This document shows, piece after piece, positions 8,046 to 15,624 of a DNA stretch of 64,000 bases. The notes under the pieces were generated by a model. It had not been told where the DNA came from. It made no database searches and was given only the letters and a program-made list of their open reading frames with translations. This DNA comes from Pseudomonas peradeniyensis (GTDB taxonomy: Bacteria > Pseudomonadota > Gammaproteobacteria > Pseudomonadales > Pseudomonadaceae): positions 558,001 to 622,000 of the forward strand of contig NZ_JABWRJ020000003.1 of the NCBI RefSeq assembly GCF_014268935.2, read 5' to 3'. The position numbers were made by a program, and so were the translations under genes. Each line of letters begins with the position of its first letter. The stretch's first letter is position 1.

Positions 8046-9728
8046 TCAGTCGGCCAGGGCGATCGGGCCGATCTCGTGGAACACATCGCCCGGGCCGGGG
8101 TTGTCCGGGTGGGTCTGGCCCCCGAAGTGGTTCATGATACCCCACACCGCATTGAGCGAAGTCTGCACCGCGCCTTCCACCCAGGCCGGGGTCCACGACA
8201 CGTCGTCACCGGCGATGAAGATGCCGCGCTGTTCGGCGGGCATGTCCTGCTGCATGAAGTGCGCGTACATGCGCTGGTTGTAGCGGTAGTGGCCCGGCAG
8301 CGCGCCCTTGAAGGCGCCGAGGAAGTGCGGGTCAGCCTCCCACGAGATGGTGATCGGGTCGCCGATGATATGCCCGGCGATATCGGTCTTGGGGTAGATC
8401 TTCTTCAGTGCGTCGAGGGCCAGCTGCACGCGCTTCTCGGTCGGGTGCGGCAGCATCTTCAGGGCGTCGCTCATCCAGGCGTAGGACAGGCAGATCACCC
8501 CCGGCTTGTCGTCGCCGTTGTCGAACAGGTAGGTGCCGCGGGTCAGGCGATCGGTGAGGGTCATGCTCATCAGGTCGCGGCCGGTTTCCGGGTCCTTGTC
8601 CTTCCAGAACGGCCGGTCGACCATGACGAAGGTCTTCGACGACTGCATGTAGCGGGTGCGGTCCAGGGCCATCCACATTTTTTGCGAGAACAGCGACTCC
8701 TCGCAGTCGATCTGGGTGGTCAGCAGCCAGCTCTGGCAGGTGGTGAGCACTGCCGCATAGTGGCGCACGTCGCCGTAGTTGTCGGTGACCGCCAGGCGAC
8801 CATCGCTGGCCCGGGCGATGCGCTTGACCCCGGTGCGTGGCGCGCCGCCGTGCAGGCCGCTGAGGCTGGTGCCGGCCGGCCAGTGGGCGCAACGTTCCGG
8901 CACATGGCGCCAGATGCCCTGCGGCACCTGCTCGACGCCGCCGACCACCAGGTGCTGGTGATCGTCGCAGTTGGTCATCACCACGCGGAAGATTTCCAGC
9001 ATCGAGTTGGGGAAGTCCGAGTCCCAGCCGCCGGTGCCGAAACCCACCTGGCCGAACACTTCGCGGTGCTGGAAGCTCAGCTTGGCGAACGAGCGCGAGG
9101 TGGCGACGAAGTCATAGAAGGTGCGGTCGTCCCACAGCGGTACCAGCTTGTTCCACAGGTCCTTGAGGCGCGGTACGTCGCGGTCGCGAATGGCCTGCTG
9201 GATATCGCCGAACTGCGCGCCGCTCTCCAGGGCGTCGGCCCAGGCGTCGGCCACTTCGTGGAACAGCTGCGGCAGGTCGGCGGATTTCTCGGCGTAGTAG
9301 GTCTGGCCTTCCAGGTCGATGACCGTGCTGCCCGAAGCCGGGGTCAGCGGGTTGGGGAAGGGCTTGGTCTCCAGGCCGAGCTTGTCGACGTAGTGGTAGA
9401 ACGCCGTGGACGACACCGGGAAGCGCATGCCGCCCAGTTCGGCGACGATACCGTCGGTGCCGTTGAACGCCTGCGAGCGCAGCCGGCCACCCAGCTTGGA
9501 GGCCTCGTACACCACGGGCTTGAGGCCCAGCTTCATCAGCTCGTAGGCCGCCACCAGCCCGGCGATGCCGCCACCGACGATCGCCACCTCTTCACCATGA
9601 CGCTCCTTGGGAATGCTGCCCAGGCCGGCCGGGTGCTCCAGCCAGTCGTCGAAGGCGAACGGGAAGTCGGGGCCAAAGATAGTGATGGGTTTCTTGCCGT
9701 CGGCGGGGTGGCGGTTTTTCTTGTTCAT
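8046..9728 (-). CDS. davB: DavB, L-lysine 2-monooxygenase (flavin amine oxidase family)
   Basis: 560 residues. It has a Rossmann FAD-binding motif GGGIAG at 52-57 with the ribose-binding Glu75 (VVYEAS) and GGR at 80-82, then the GGMRFPVSS substrate-side region of bacterial lysine/tryptophan monooxygenases. The reaction is L-lysine + O2 to 5-aminovaleramide + CO2. A good ribosome site (AAGG, 7 bases before ATG) supports the start. An indole-forming tryptophan 2-monooxygenase is the main alternative, but linkage to davA favours lysine. Confidence 0.93.
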   Translation of the reverse strand: MNKKNRHPADGKKPITIFGPDFPFAFDDWLEHPAGLGSIPKERHGEEVAIVGGGIAGLVAAYELMKLGLKPVVYEASKLGGRLRSQAFNGTDGIVAELGGMRFPVSSTAFYHYVDKLGLETKPFPNPLTPASGSTVIDLEGQTYYAEKSADLPQLFHEVADAWADALESGAQFGDIQQAIRDRDVPRLKDLWNKLVPLWDDRTFYDFVATSRSFAKLSFQHREVFGQVGFGTGGWDSDFPNSMLEIFRVVMTNCDDHQHLVVGGVEQVPQGIWRHVPERCAHWPAGTSLSGLHGGAPRTGVKRIARASDGRLAVTDNYGDVRHYAAVLTTCQSWLLTTQIDCEESLFSQKMWMALDRTRYMQSSKTFVMVDRPFWKDKDPETGRDLMSMTLTDRLTRGTYLFDNGDDKPGVICLSYAWMSDALKMLPHPTEKRVQLALDALKKIYPKTDIAGHIIGDPITISWEADPHFLGAFKGALPGHYRYNQRMYAHFMQQDMPAEQRGIFIAGDDVSWTPAWVEGAVQTSLNAVWGIMNHFGGQTHPDNPGPGDVFHEIGPIALAD

Positions 9729-9888
9729 GTAATGACCTTGCCAGGGGCTGCGCAGGGGGCGGAGCCTGAGTATAGAGAATGCCTGGTGGCCATTTTATGA
9801 AGTGGGGTGTTCGTTATTAAGGTGCAGAGTGGCGTCGTTATGTGCTTTGTTTCGTCTTAATGATTCATATTTATTCAATACTGACGAA

Positions 9889-10203
9889 TCAGCTCAGCGA
9901 TGCCAGGTGCTCGACGGTTTCAGGGTACTTCTGCACCAGTCGAATCAGCGCCACAGCCTGGGCGTTGGGTTTGGAGCGGCCTTGTTCCCAGCTCTCCAGG
10001 GTGCGGGCGTTGGTCCGCAGGTAGGCGGCAAACACCGCCCGGGACATGTTCAGGCGCTGGCGCAGTTCGGTCAGTTCGTTGGGGGCCAGCGGGGCAAGCT
10101 CCTCGAAGGTCACCTTGTGCGAGCGCAGGGTCAGTTTGCCGGCGCGCTCATCGGCGAGGGCGTCGAAGCCTTCGGTGAGTTCAGTGAAGATGTTGCGTGG
10201 CAT
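9889..10203 (-). CDS. HigA-like antitoxin, helix-turn-helix
   Basis: 104 residues. The C-terminal half is an XRE-type helix-turn-helix (LRQRLNMSRAVFAAYLRTNARTLESWEQGRSKPNAQAVALIRL). The N-terminal half is a likely toxin-binding arm. It is the second gene of the pair: it overlaps the toxin gene by 23 bases and has its own ribosome site (GAGGA) inside it. Toxin-first order is typical of HigBA-type systems, in which the antitoxin represses its own promoter. The palindrome at 10550-10564 is the obvious operator. Confidence 0.85.
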   Translation of the reverse strand: MPRNIFTELTEGFDALADERAGKLTLRSHKVTFEELAPLAPNELTELRQRLNMSRAVFAAYLRTNARTLESWEQGRSKPNAQAVALIRLVQKYPETVEHLASLS

Positions 10204-10543
10204 TGGTCGTCCTCATCAGGTATTCGCGTTCAAGCAGGTTCTTCAAAACCTGGCGTTGCTGCGGTGTCAGATCATCCTGGAGTTCCTTTCCGTACAGCGT
10301 GAAAAGCCAGAATTGCAGCCCGGCCTGCCACCAGTAGTAGATGATCCGGGTGCCGCCTCGCTTGCCTTTTTGGCGCAGTGCATCGGCGAAGCGCATCTTC
10401 CTGAGGCCACCCGTGCCCTTGATAACGTCACCTGCATGGGGATGCAGAAGCAGTACGCGTTGTAGAGACCGAAAATCTTCATCGTCCAGATACTGGCTGC
10501 GAAAGCGCTCGAAAGCGGGCAATTCGACAAATAGGGCGTCCAT
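10181..10543 (-). CDS. HigB/RelE-superfamily toxin
   Basis: 120 residues from the ATG at 10543. An in-frame GTG at 10561 lies inside the operator and is less likely. The sequence has the RelE2/HigB look: basic, with GTGGLRKMRFADALRQKGKRGGTRIIYYWW and FWLFTLYGKELQDDLTPQQR, which match the core strands of ribosome-dependent mRNA interferases. The start lacks a clear Shine-Dalgarno sequence, so translation may depend on a very short leader. Activity has not been shown; the call rests on family pattern and gene order. Confidence 0.85.
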   Translation of the reverse strand: MDALFVELPAFERFRSQYLDDEDFRSLQRVLLLHPHAGDVIKGTGGLRKMRFADALRQKGKRGGTRIIYYWWQAGLQFWLFTLYGKELQDDLTPQQRQVLKNLLEREYLMRTTNATQHLH

Positions 10544-10549
10544 GTTTTG

Positions 10550-10564
10550 TACGTGATCCACGTA
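10550..10564. promoter_or_regulatory. Palindromic operator of the toxin-antitoxin pair
   Basis: Perfect inverted repeat TACGTG-ATC-CACGTA located 7-21 bases before the toxin ATG. A TTGACG element on the minus strand at 10594-10589 could be the -35 box; the -10 is uncertain. The position over the start of transcription or translation fits autorepression by the antitoxin (inference). Confidence 0.65.
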
Positions 10565-10796
10565 TAGTTTGTGATGAGGTCGCCGCTACGTCAATAGGGC
10601 GGGCTGTCATCAGCCTAAGCGTGGATTGAGGGCGTGGTGGCAGGGGAGGGTTGCCGGATATGTCATTGGGGCGGCGGGTAGGTCTTTGTTTGTCAGACCA
10701 TTTCCTACAGACGGGAAATTTAACGAGACCTATCCTACAAGTCCTGTCGCTCCGGTCTGGCTGTGCGGGTAAGTCTTCGCGGTTAACTTCAGCCGG

Positions 10797-10999
10797 TCAC
10801 CGCCTATTCGGTGATCGGGCGTGAGAACCCGGCGATCAAATTGGAGGCATGCTGTCATGGCAGCTGTGCGCGGGCAGGTTCTGCCTGGCCGGAATGTAGC
10901 CTCCAACTTCGCCGGTTCTCACCCCGCGCATGGCTGCCACCCATTCCCGTGAGAAGGTTGCGTGGTGGCCTCCTTAAGCCGGTAATGGAGGCAATACCC
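10797..10999 (+). promoter_or_regulatory. Structured 5' leader of the DUF3077-like gene
   Basis: The gene-free stretch 10544-10999 contains several hairpins. ggtct...agacc is at 10681-10699 and tcaccg...cggtga at 10797-10814. A long-range inverted repeat pairs 10821-10833 with 10911-10922 and 10841-10848 with 10899-10906. A stem (10968-10973 with 10987-10992) masks the GGAGG ribosome site of the next gene. The same GCCTCC/GGAGGC hexamers occur twice each, allowing two alternative folds. This looks like a cis-acting RNA switch or a multicopy element; its ligand or role is unknown. Confidence 0.55.
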
Positions 11000-11290
11000 A
11001 TGAAAAAGATCGTCCCCGACCCACCCCTCGCCCTGAACCCGACCACCGAGCAGTCCTTCTGCTCCTGCCAGTCCAGCCATCCCCCCATCTTCACCGTGCG
11101 TCCCGGCGTGGATGCCGCCGACGCCCTGGTCCACGCCAGCATGCTGGCCCGGGCCATCCAGGAAATCGCCGACGACTACGCCCAGCACCATGCCCCCGAG
11201 GCGGGGCGGGCGATGATCTGGTCGATCCTGCATTCGGCGGAAACGGTACGCGCGCTGCTGGAAGGGCTGCTCGACGCGATGGAGGCTTGA
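11000..11290 (+). CDS. Small DUF3077-like protein of unknown function
   Basis: 96 residues from the ATG at 11000, behind a strong GGAGG site 6-10 bases upstream. The sequence starts MKKIVPDPPLALNP, has a Cys pair (SFCSCQS), then FTVRPGVDAADALVHASMLARAIQEIADDYAQ and a C-terminal helix. From memory this resembles the DUF3077 family, which occurs in several copies in P. putida-type genomes. No signal peptide or membrane segment. The helical, acidic C-terminus suggests a small regulatory or partner-binding protein, but no function can be given. Confidence 0.75.
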   Translation: MKKIVPDPPLALNPTTEQSFCSCQSSHPPIFTVRPGVDAADALVHASMLARAIQEIADDYAQHHAPEAGRAMIWSILHSAETVRALLEGLLDAMEA

Positions 11291-11306
11291 TGGTCGGGGG
11301 CTGTGG

Positions 11307-11768
11307 TCAGCCCGGCTGGCCGCGGTCCACCTTGCTGCTGAGAATGATCGATGTGGTGGTCTTCTCCACCCCATCCAGGCTGCCGATCTGGTCGAGCAAC
11401 TGGTCCAGTTGCTCTGGCGAATCACTGTTCAGCCACGCCACATAATCAAACTCGCCACTCACAGCGCACAGTTGCTGTACCTGGCCCATGGCGCCCAGGC
11501 GACGCACGATGTCCTTGCCCGAGCGCGGCTGCGCCTTGATCCCCACGTAAGCCTGCAGTCCGCCGCCCAGCAGGCGCTGGCCCAGGCGTACGCCATAGCC
11601 GGTGATGACCTTGCTCTTCTCCAGCCGCGCCAGGCGCGAGTTCACGGTGGTGCGGGCGATGCCCAGCTGGCGGGCGAGGGTGGCGACGCTTTCGCGGGCG
11701 TTGATCTGCAACAGGGCGATCAACTGGCGGTCGATTTCGTCGAGGGTGATGGCGCGGGCGTCTGGCAT
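11307..11768 (-). CDS. Lrp/AsnC-family transcriptional regulator
   Basis: 153 residues from the ATG at 11768 (MPDARAITLDEIDRQLIALL); another ATG at 11783 is possible. An N-terminal helix-turn-helix (ESVATLARQLGIARTTVNSRLARLEKSKVITGYGVRLG) is followed by the alpha/beta RAM effector domain (YVGIKAQPRSGKDIVRRL...VSGEFDYVAWL). Proteins of this family sense amino acids. Its place near davBA makes lysine-responsive control of davBA plausible, though the toxin-antitoxin and DUF3077-like genes now lie between them. Confidence 0.9.
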   Translation of the reverse strand: MPDARAITLDEIDRQLIALLQINARESVATLARQLGIARTTVNSRLARLEKSKVITGYGVRLGQRLLGGGLQAYVGIKAQPRSGKDIVRRLGAMGQVQQLCAVSGEFDYVAWLNSDSPEQLDQLLDQIGSLDGVEKTTTSIILSSKVDRGQPG

Positions 11769-11875
11769 GGCGAGTCTCGGCATAGGGTGCACTAGCCTAG
11801 CCAGCCTGGGGGCGATGAGAAAGAGGCGGGTGGAATATTCGAAGCAGGCGTGTGGTGAAGTCACGCTATGCCAGC

Positions 11876-11914
11876 AGCCTTGGGCCAGACACTGAAGGTG
11901 TCTGCCCCAAGGCT
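11876..11914 (-). terminator. Strong hairpin downstream of the small lipoprotein gene
   Basis: A long inverted repeat (about 17 bases per arm, one mismatch, loop GAA-like) lies just after the stop at 11929. No good T run follows on the minus strand, so it may be a factor-assisted terminator or an mRNA-stabilising hairpin rather than a classical one. Confidence 0.6.
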
Positions 11915-11928
11915 GTCGGTGGGTTGCG

Positions 11929-12303
11929 TCAGCGTGCGGCGCTGGTCTGCGCCGTGGTGGCACAAGGCGACTTCAGGCCTGCGGTCATGCTTTCGACGTT
12001 GTCGAGCATCTGGTTGCCCTGGTTGACCTTCTGGGCGTTCTCCGCCAACTGCATGCGCTGGTCATAGGTGGCCGAGGTGCCATTCATGCTGTGCTTGGTT
12101 TCCAGCACCGAGTTGGCGATGCTCAGCAGGCTGCGGCCGGTGGAAATCAGGTTGTCGGTCGCGCTGGGCGTGCAGGGCGCATTGCCGCCGGCCATCTGGC
12201 TGGGCTGCTGGCCCTGGTTGTAGGAACCCGGCGCCACGCAACCGGCAAGTGTTACCAGCATGGGGGCAATGAGCAGGGCCCCAAGCGTTCCTTGGATGTT
12301 CAT
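11929..12303 (-). CDS. Small hypothetical lipoprotein
   Basis: 124 residues. The N-terminus is a lipoprotein signal (MNIQGTLGALLIAPMLVTLAGC) with lipobox LAGC and acylated Cys22. The residue after the Cys is Val, not Asp, so outer-membrane sorting is likely. The mature part is rich in Gln, Asn, Ser and Thr, with a predicted helical region (DNLISTGRSLLSIANSVLETKHSM...LAENAQKVNQGNQMLDNVES) and two further Cys residues. No recognised domain. A single-gene unit: the downstream AsnC gene is 160 bases away beyond the hairpin. Confidence 0.8.
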   Translation of the reverse strand: MNIQGTLGALLIAPMLVTLAGCVAPGSYNQGQQPSQMAGGNAPCTPSATDNLISTGRSLLSIANSVLETKHSMNGTSATYDQRMQLAENAQKVNQGNQMLDNVESMTAGLKSPCATTAQTSAAR

Positions 12304-12469
12304 GTGACGTTCCCTCGATCACTGGGCTCCGACCCGGTGCCGAAGCGATGGAGGAATTCTAGAAACGAGGCATGGGCTGCGAAATAGAACGGGTGTGCTA
12401 AAGGCACTTTGCCGCTGCGCCGGACATCATGCACATATCGGCCTGAACCCATGAAGGCGACTCTGTTGA

Positions 12470-14002
12470 CTAGAAATCACGGGTCACGGCGGGGCCTGCA
12501 TTGCCGGCAGAGTCGACGCCGTGTGCACAGAATCTCCACGGTTCGGATTGGTTTTCCACGGGGTACCAGTGATTATTTCGATGGCGTCCGTAACCGTCTG
12601 GTGTATCGCAATCTACAACAGCGGCTGGACCGTATTTCACGCGCAGATTAGTTACTTCCCACGGGACATATTCAGGCCTCACCTCGAGTTGTCCGCCAAG
12701 CTCGCGTTCTGAAATCCTGGGCGCCATGGCGGGTGGCGTCTCATCGATCCGTCGTAATCGGACGGTCGCATTACTTGGCAATTGCCAAGTACCGTTCGCT
12801 CTTCCGCCAATGACACAGGCGGTATAGATCCCTTCCTGCCTGGGCATTGGCTGTTCGATCAGCGGCTGTTCCTCGATGGGGGTTGGCGTACTGTATCCAT
12901 CGATGTCGGCGCAATTGGTCGAATTGGCCAATCCGATCTTGTAACGCACGAGGTCGAAACCATCCGTGCTGCCGACCTTCAGGTTCCATCGAGCTGGCAC
13001 AAGTTCGCCGTCGACCTCTTCGGTGTTTCGTGTCGACCAGTTCGTCGTTGTTCGGGTCAACGTCACCCCAAGCCCGGAATCGAGCCTGCTCAGGTCCACC
13101 GTGCTATCGGCCTTCAGGGCCAGGGCCAAGCGTTCCACGGGGATCGCGTAGCTGCTTCCTTCACGGGGGACAGGAAGCCCCTCACTTGTCAGCTCGCAGG
13201 GGCGACCAGGGCCACACCCCACATAACCCGGTGTCGCGGTGGTGTTCAGCACCGCAATCACGTCCTTGCCATCCTGTACAAACATCGGTGAACCGGAGGT
13301 GCCGCCAGCAACACCCTGACAATCATTGGGGATGGCTTTAGACCATCGCCACGGAATATAGGCCTCGAAAATGAACTGATGCGCATTCGCTCGACACTGC
13401 GAGTACCTCAGGAATTGCTCCTCAGTCGGCACGCCTGTCACCGGAATGTGTGTCAACTCGACAGGCGTTTCCGGTGAAGTGGTCGCTGTCGCAAGGCGCA
13501 GTGGGAATACGCCGTGTAATGCCAGGTCACCGTAGGTCGCATCCAACTGCAGCACTGCCAGATCCACGTCTTTCATCGTGGCATACACCACTCGGGCAAT
13601 GCCAAACGATACATGTTTTGGCTGGGTATCAATGAAAAAGGCAGGTGTAAATGACCAGGCCTTCTCTCCCGGTCGATCAACAATGACGGTATTGTCATCA
13701 GATTCTTCGACGCAATGTCCGGCCGTCAGTATCAGCGCCGGACGATCCGGAGCGGGCGTGTCCGCCCCCGCGATCAAACTTGCCGTGCAGTTGTAGCTGC
13801 CAGTACCAGTACGAAGTTTGCCAACTGGGATGAAACGCTCAGCCCCCGGATCGGTTGAGCGCAGCAAGGGCGCGTTGCTTTGAGCGGCTCCTGGCATGAT
13901 GGTGGGTGGGGTTTGTGCTGGGGGGGCACAGGCGGCCATGCTCGATACCAACGCCGCTATCGCCGCCAAACGCATCCATGTTTTGCCAATTGAGTCGTCC
14001 AA
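12470..14002 (-). CDS. Trypsin-like (S1) serine protease lipoprotein
   Basis: 510 residues from a TTG start at 14002, chosen because a GGGAGG ribosome site lies 5 bases upstream; an ATG nine codons later (13975) is the alternative. A lipoprotein signal ends at SMAAC (Cys25). The chymotrypsin-fold triad reads His96 (LTAGHC), Asp147 (KDVDLAVL) and Ser236 (GGTSGSP). After about residue 320 the sequence is non-catalytic, with several Cys residues and an extended beta-like pattern, perhaps a substrate or cell-wall-binding part. Base composition looks less G+C-rich than the flanking genes, suggesting acquisition. The physiological substrate is unknown. Confidence 0.85.
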   Translation of the reverse strand: MDDSIGKTWMRLAAIAALVSSMAACAPPAQTPPTIMPGAAQSNAPLLRSTDPGAERFIPVGKLRTGTGSYNCTASLIAGADTPAPDRPALILTAGHCVEESDDNTVIVDRPGEKAWSFTPAFFIDTQPKHVSFGIARVVYATMKDVDLAVLQLDATYGDLALHGVFPLRLATATTSPETPVELTHIPVTGVPTEEQFLRYSQCRANAHQFIFEAYIPWRWSKAIPNDCQGVAGGTSGSPMFVQDGKDVIAVLNTTATPGYVGCGPGRPCELTSEGLPVPREGSSYAIPVERLALALKADSTVDLSRLDSGLGVTLTRTTTNWSTRNTEEVDGELVPARWNLKVGSTDGFDLVRYKIGLANSTNCADIDGYSTPTPIEEQPLIEQPMPRQEGIYTACVIGGRANGTWQLPSNATVRLRRIDETPPAMAPRISERELGGQLEVRPEYVPWEVTNLRVKYGPAAVVDCDTPDGYGRHRNNHWYPVENQSEPWRFCAHGVDSAGNAGPAVTRDF

Positions 14003-14283
14003 GCCAGCCTCCCGATAACATTGAATAGGCGCTGAATTTCCGTCCGGTCTGGAGCACAGGTCAGGCACGAATTAACAACGTAATCGCCTGATGGTTGTAA
14101 CTTTCTGTCAGCGCAATATTGCGGTGCTTCAGGTTTAACAAGTTAGGCAGCGTTGGACATCTGGCAAAAATACCAGGTGACAACAGGAAACTTGGCGGGG
14201 ATGTACGCAGGCAGAAACAGCGCGGAGCGGTCAGGTTTTTCGGCTATGACGTTGTTCTCCTGGTAGAAATGTGATCAAGGTTG

Positions 14284-14312
14284 TTGCAAGGTGGCAATTA
14301 CACACCTAAGAT
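14284..14312 (+). promoter_or_regulatory. Possible sigma-70 promoter of the rtcB-prfH unit
   Basis: TTGCAA (14284-14289) and TAAGAT (14307-14312) are separated by 17 bases, each matching four of six consensus positions. A start near 14319 would give a leader of about 170 bases before rtcB. Weak by itself, but the spacing is ideal and nothing better is seen in 14003-14487. I found no convincing sigma-54 site, unlike the E. coli rtcBA promoter. Confidence 0.4.
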
Positions 14313-14335
14313 GCCCGCCTTCTCTCACCCGACAG

Positions 14336-14418
14336 CAAAGGAGGTACATCATGCAACAGTTGATCACCCTTTGCAGGTCGCGCCTGGCTTGAACGCATTC
14401 GCCGCTACTCGTTAGCGG
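14336..14418 (+). promoter_or_regulatory. Leader of rtcB-prfH with masked ribosome site and hairpins
   Basis: The 7-base arm GCAAAGG at 14336-14342 is complementary to CCTTTGC at 14368-14374, so part of the AAAGGAGGT ribosome site of the 13-codon leader ORF can be closed in a stem. A second hairpin (CCGCTA-CTCGT-TAGCGG) lies at 14402-14418, after the leader ORF stop, and a T-rich stretch follows at 14458-14468. The arrangement resembles a translation-coupled attenuator; this is inference. The rest of 14003-14335 shows only A+T-richer sequence and the possible promoter. Confidence 0.45.
14351..14392 (+). CDS. Putative 13-residue leader peptide upstream of rtcB
   Basis: ATG at 14351 sits 7 bases after a near-perfect Shine-Dalgarno sequence (AAAGGAGGT). 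The peptide would be MQQLITLCRSRLA, ending at TGA 14390-14392. No family is recognised. A strong ribosome site before so short an ORF, upstream of a ribosome-repair operon, suggests a ribosome-sensing leader, but it may be fortuitous. Confidence 0.45.
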   Translation: MQQLITLCRSRLA

Positions 14419-14487
14419 TACCGCAACGCCCGGCCTCTGGCCTGCCAATCCGAACATCTTTTTGTTTCAACCCATCAGGATTGGACT

Positions 14488-15624
14488 ATGGGCACTTGCA
14501 TTCGCAATTTGTCCGACGGCGCCGTATTGGTCGCCGCGGACGACACCTGGATCGAAGGAAAAGCGGTCCAACAACTCGAAACCACCGCTCGCCTAGGGGG
14601 CATGCATCGGGTGGCTGGCATGCCGGACCTGCATCCGGGGCGTGGCTATCCGGTCGGCGCGGCATTCTTTTCCGTGGGGCGTTTGTACCCGGCGCTGGTC
14701 GGCAATGACATCGGCTGTGGCATGGCGCTGTGGCGCACGGACATCCCGACCGCCAAGCTGCATCTGGACAAGCTGGAGAAACGCCTTGGCAACCTCGACC
14801 TGCCGCTCGACGAGACGTGGCAGGAGGCCGTCGCCAGCTTCGGTTTGCCTGCCACGGGGCACGAGCGTTCTCTGGGCACCATTGGTGGTGGTAACCACTT
14901 CGCCGAGCTGCAGCAACTCGATGAAAGCTACGACGATGCGGCCCTGGCAGCCTTGGGCATCGAGCGCAAACACCTGCTGTTGCTGGTGCACAGCGGCTCG
15001 CGTGGTTTGGGCGAGGCGATCTTGCGTGAGCAGGTCGACCTGTTCGGTCATCACGGACTGGAGGCGGGCAGCGAGGCCAGCACTCATTACCTGGGCCGGC
15101 ACGACGGCGCGCTGCGTTTTGCCGAAGCCAACCGTCAGTTGATTGCCCGGCGCATGCTCGACCGCTTGCGTGCCGATGGCGATGTACTGCTCGACATCAA
15201 CCACAACCTGGTGTCGCCAGCGCAGGTCGACGGGCTCGATGGTTGGCTGCATTGCAAAGGCGCCACACCGTCGGATCAGGGGGCGGTGGTGATCCCTGGT
15301 TCGCGCGGCGACTACAGCTACTTGGTACAGCCGATCGCCGACGAGCGCAGCCTGTTGTCCCTGGCCCATGGCGCCGGACGCAAATGGATGCGCAGCGAGT
15401 GCAAGGACCGCCTCGTCTCGCGCTACAGCGTCGAGCAACTGAGTCGTACGGCACTAGGCAGCCGCGTGATCTGCGCCGACCGGGCGCTGATCTACGAGGA
15501 AGCGCCGGAGGCCTACAAGGCTATCGACTCGGTGGTGGGTGCCTTGCGTGAAGCGGGGTTGGTTCGCGTGCTGGCACGACTGAAACCGGTGCTCACCTAC
15601 AAGACGCGCGGAGGGTGCTGCTGA
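14488..15624 (+). CDS. RtcB-type RNA ligase paired with PrfH (RtcB2 class)
   Basis: 378 residues. Family motifs are in order: the metal site NDIGCG (Asp74, Cys77), GGGNHF (133-138), HSGSRGLG (His168), INHN (His239), HCKGATP, PGSRGDYSY and HGAGRKW with the guanylylated His294. RtcB joins RNA 2',3'-cyclic phosphate or 3'-phosphate ends to 5'-OH ends using GTP and Mn2+. It is shorter than housekeeping RtcB, as in the RtcB2 group linked to prfH. Its stop overlaps the prfH start (TGATG). The pair is known from published work to rescue and repair ribosomes cut in the decoding centre. No archease gene is present in the visible region. Confidence 0.93.
   Translation: MGTCIRNLSDGAVLVAADDTWIEGKAVQQLETTARLGGMHRVAGMPDLHPGRGYPVGAAFFSVGRLYPALVGNDIGCGMALWRTDIPTAKLHLDKLEKRLGNLDLPLDETWQEAVASFGLPATGHERSLGTIGGGNHFAELQQLDESYDDAALAALGIERKHLLLLVHSGSRGLGEAILREQVDLFGHHGLEAGSEASTHYLGRHDGALRFAEANRQLIARRMLDRLRADGDVLLDINHNLVSPAQVDGLDGWLHCKGATPSDQGAVVIPGSRGDYSYLVQPIADERSLLSLAHGAGRKWMRSECKDRLVSRYSVEQLSRTALGSRVICADRALIYEEAPEAYKAIDSVVGALREAGLVRVLARLKPVLTYKTRGGCC

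Noticed and set aside
10722..10736. AACGAGACCTATCCT, nearly repeated at 58079-58093
   Set aside because: A 15-base match with one mismatch is expected by chance in 64 kb, and the flanks do not match.
14003..14487. Sigma-54 promoter (GG-N10-GC type) for rtcB, as in E. coli rtcBA
   Set aside because: TGGCA-like fragments occur but none is followed by TTGC at the right spacing, and no RtcR-type activator gene is adjacent.
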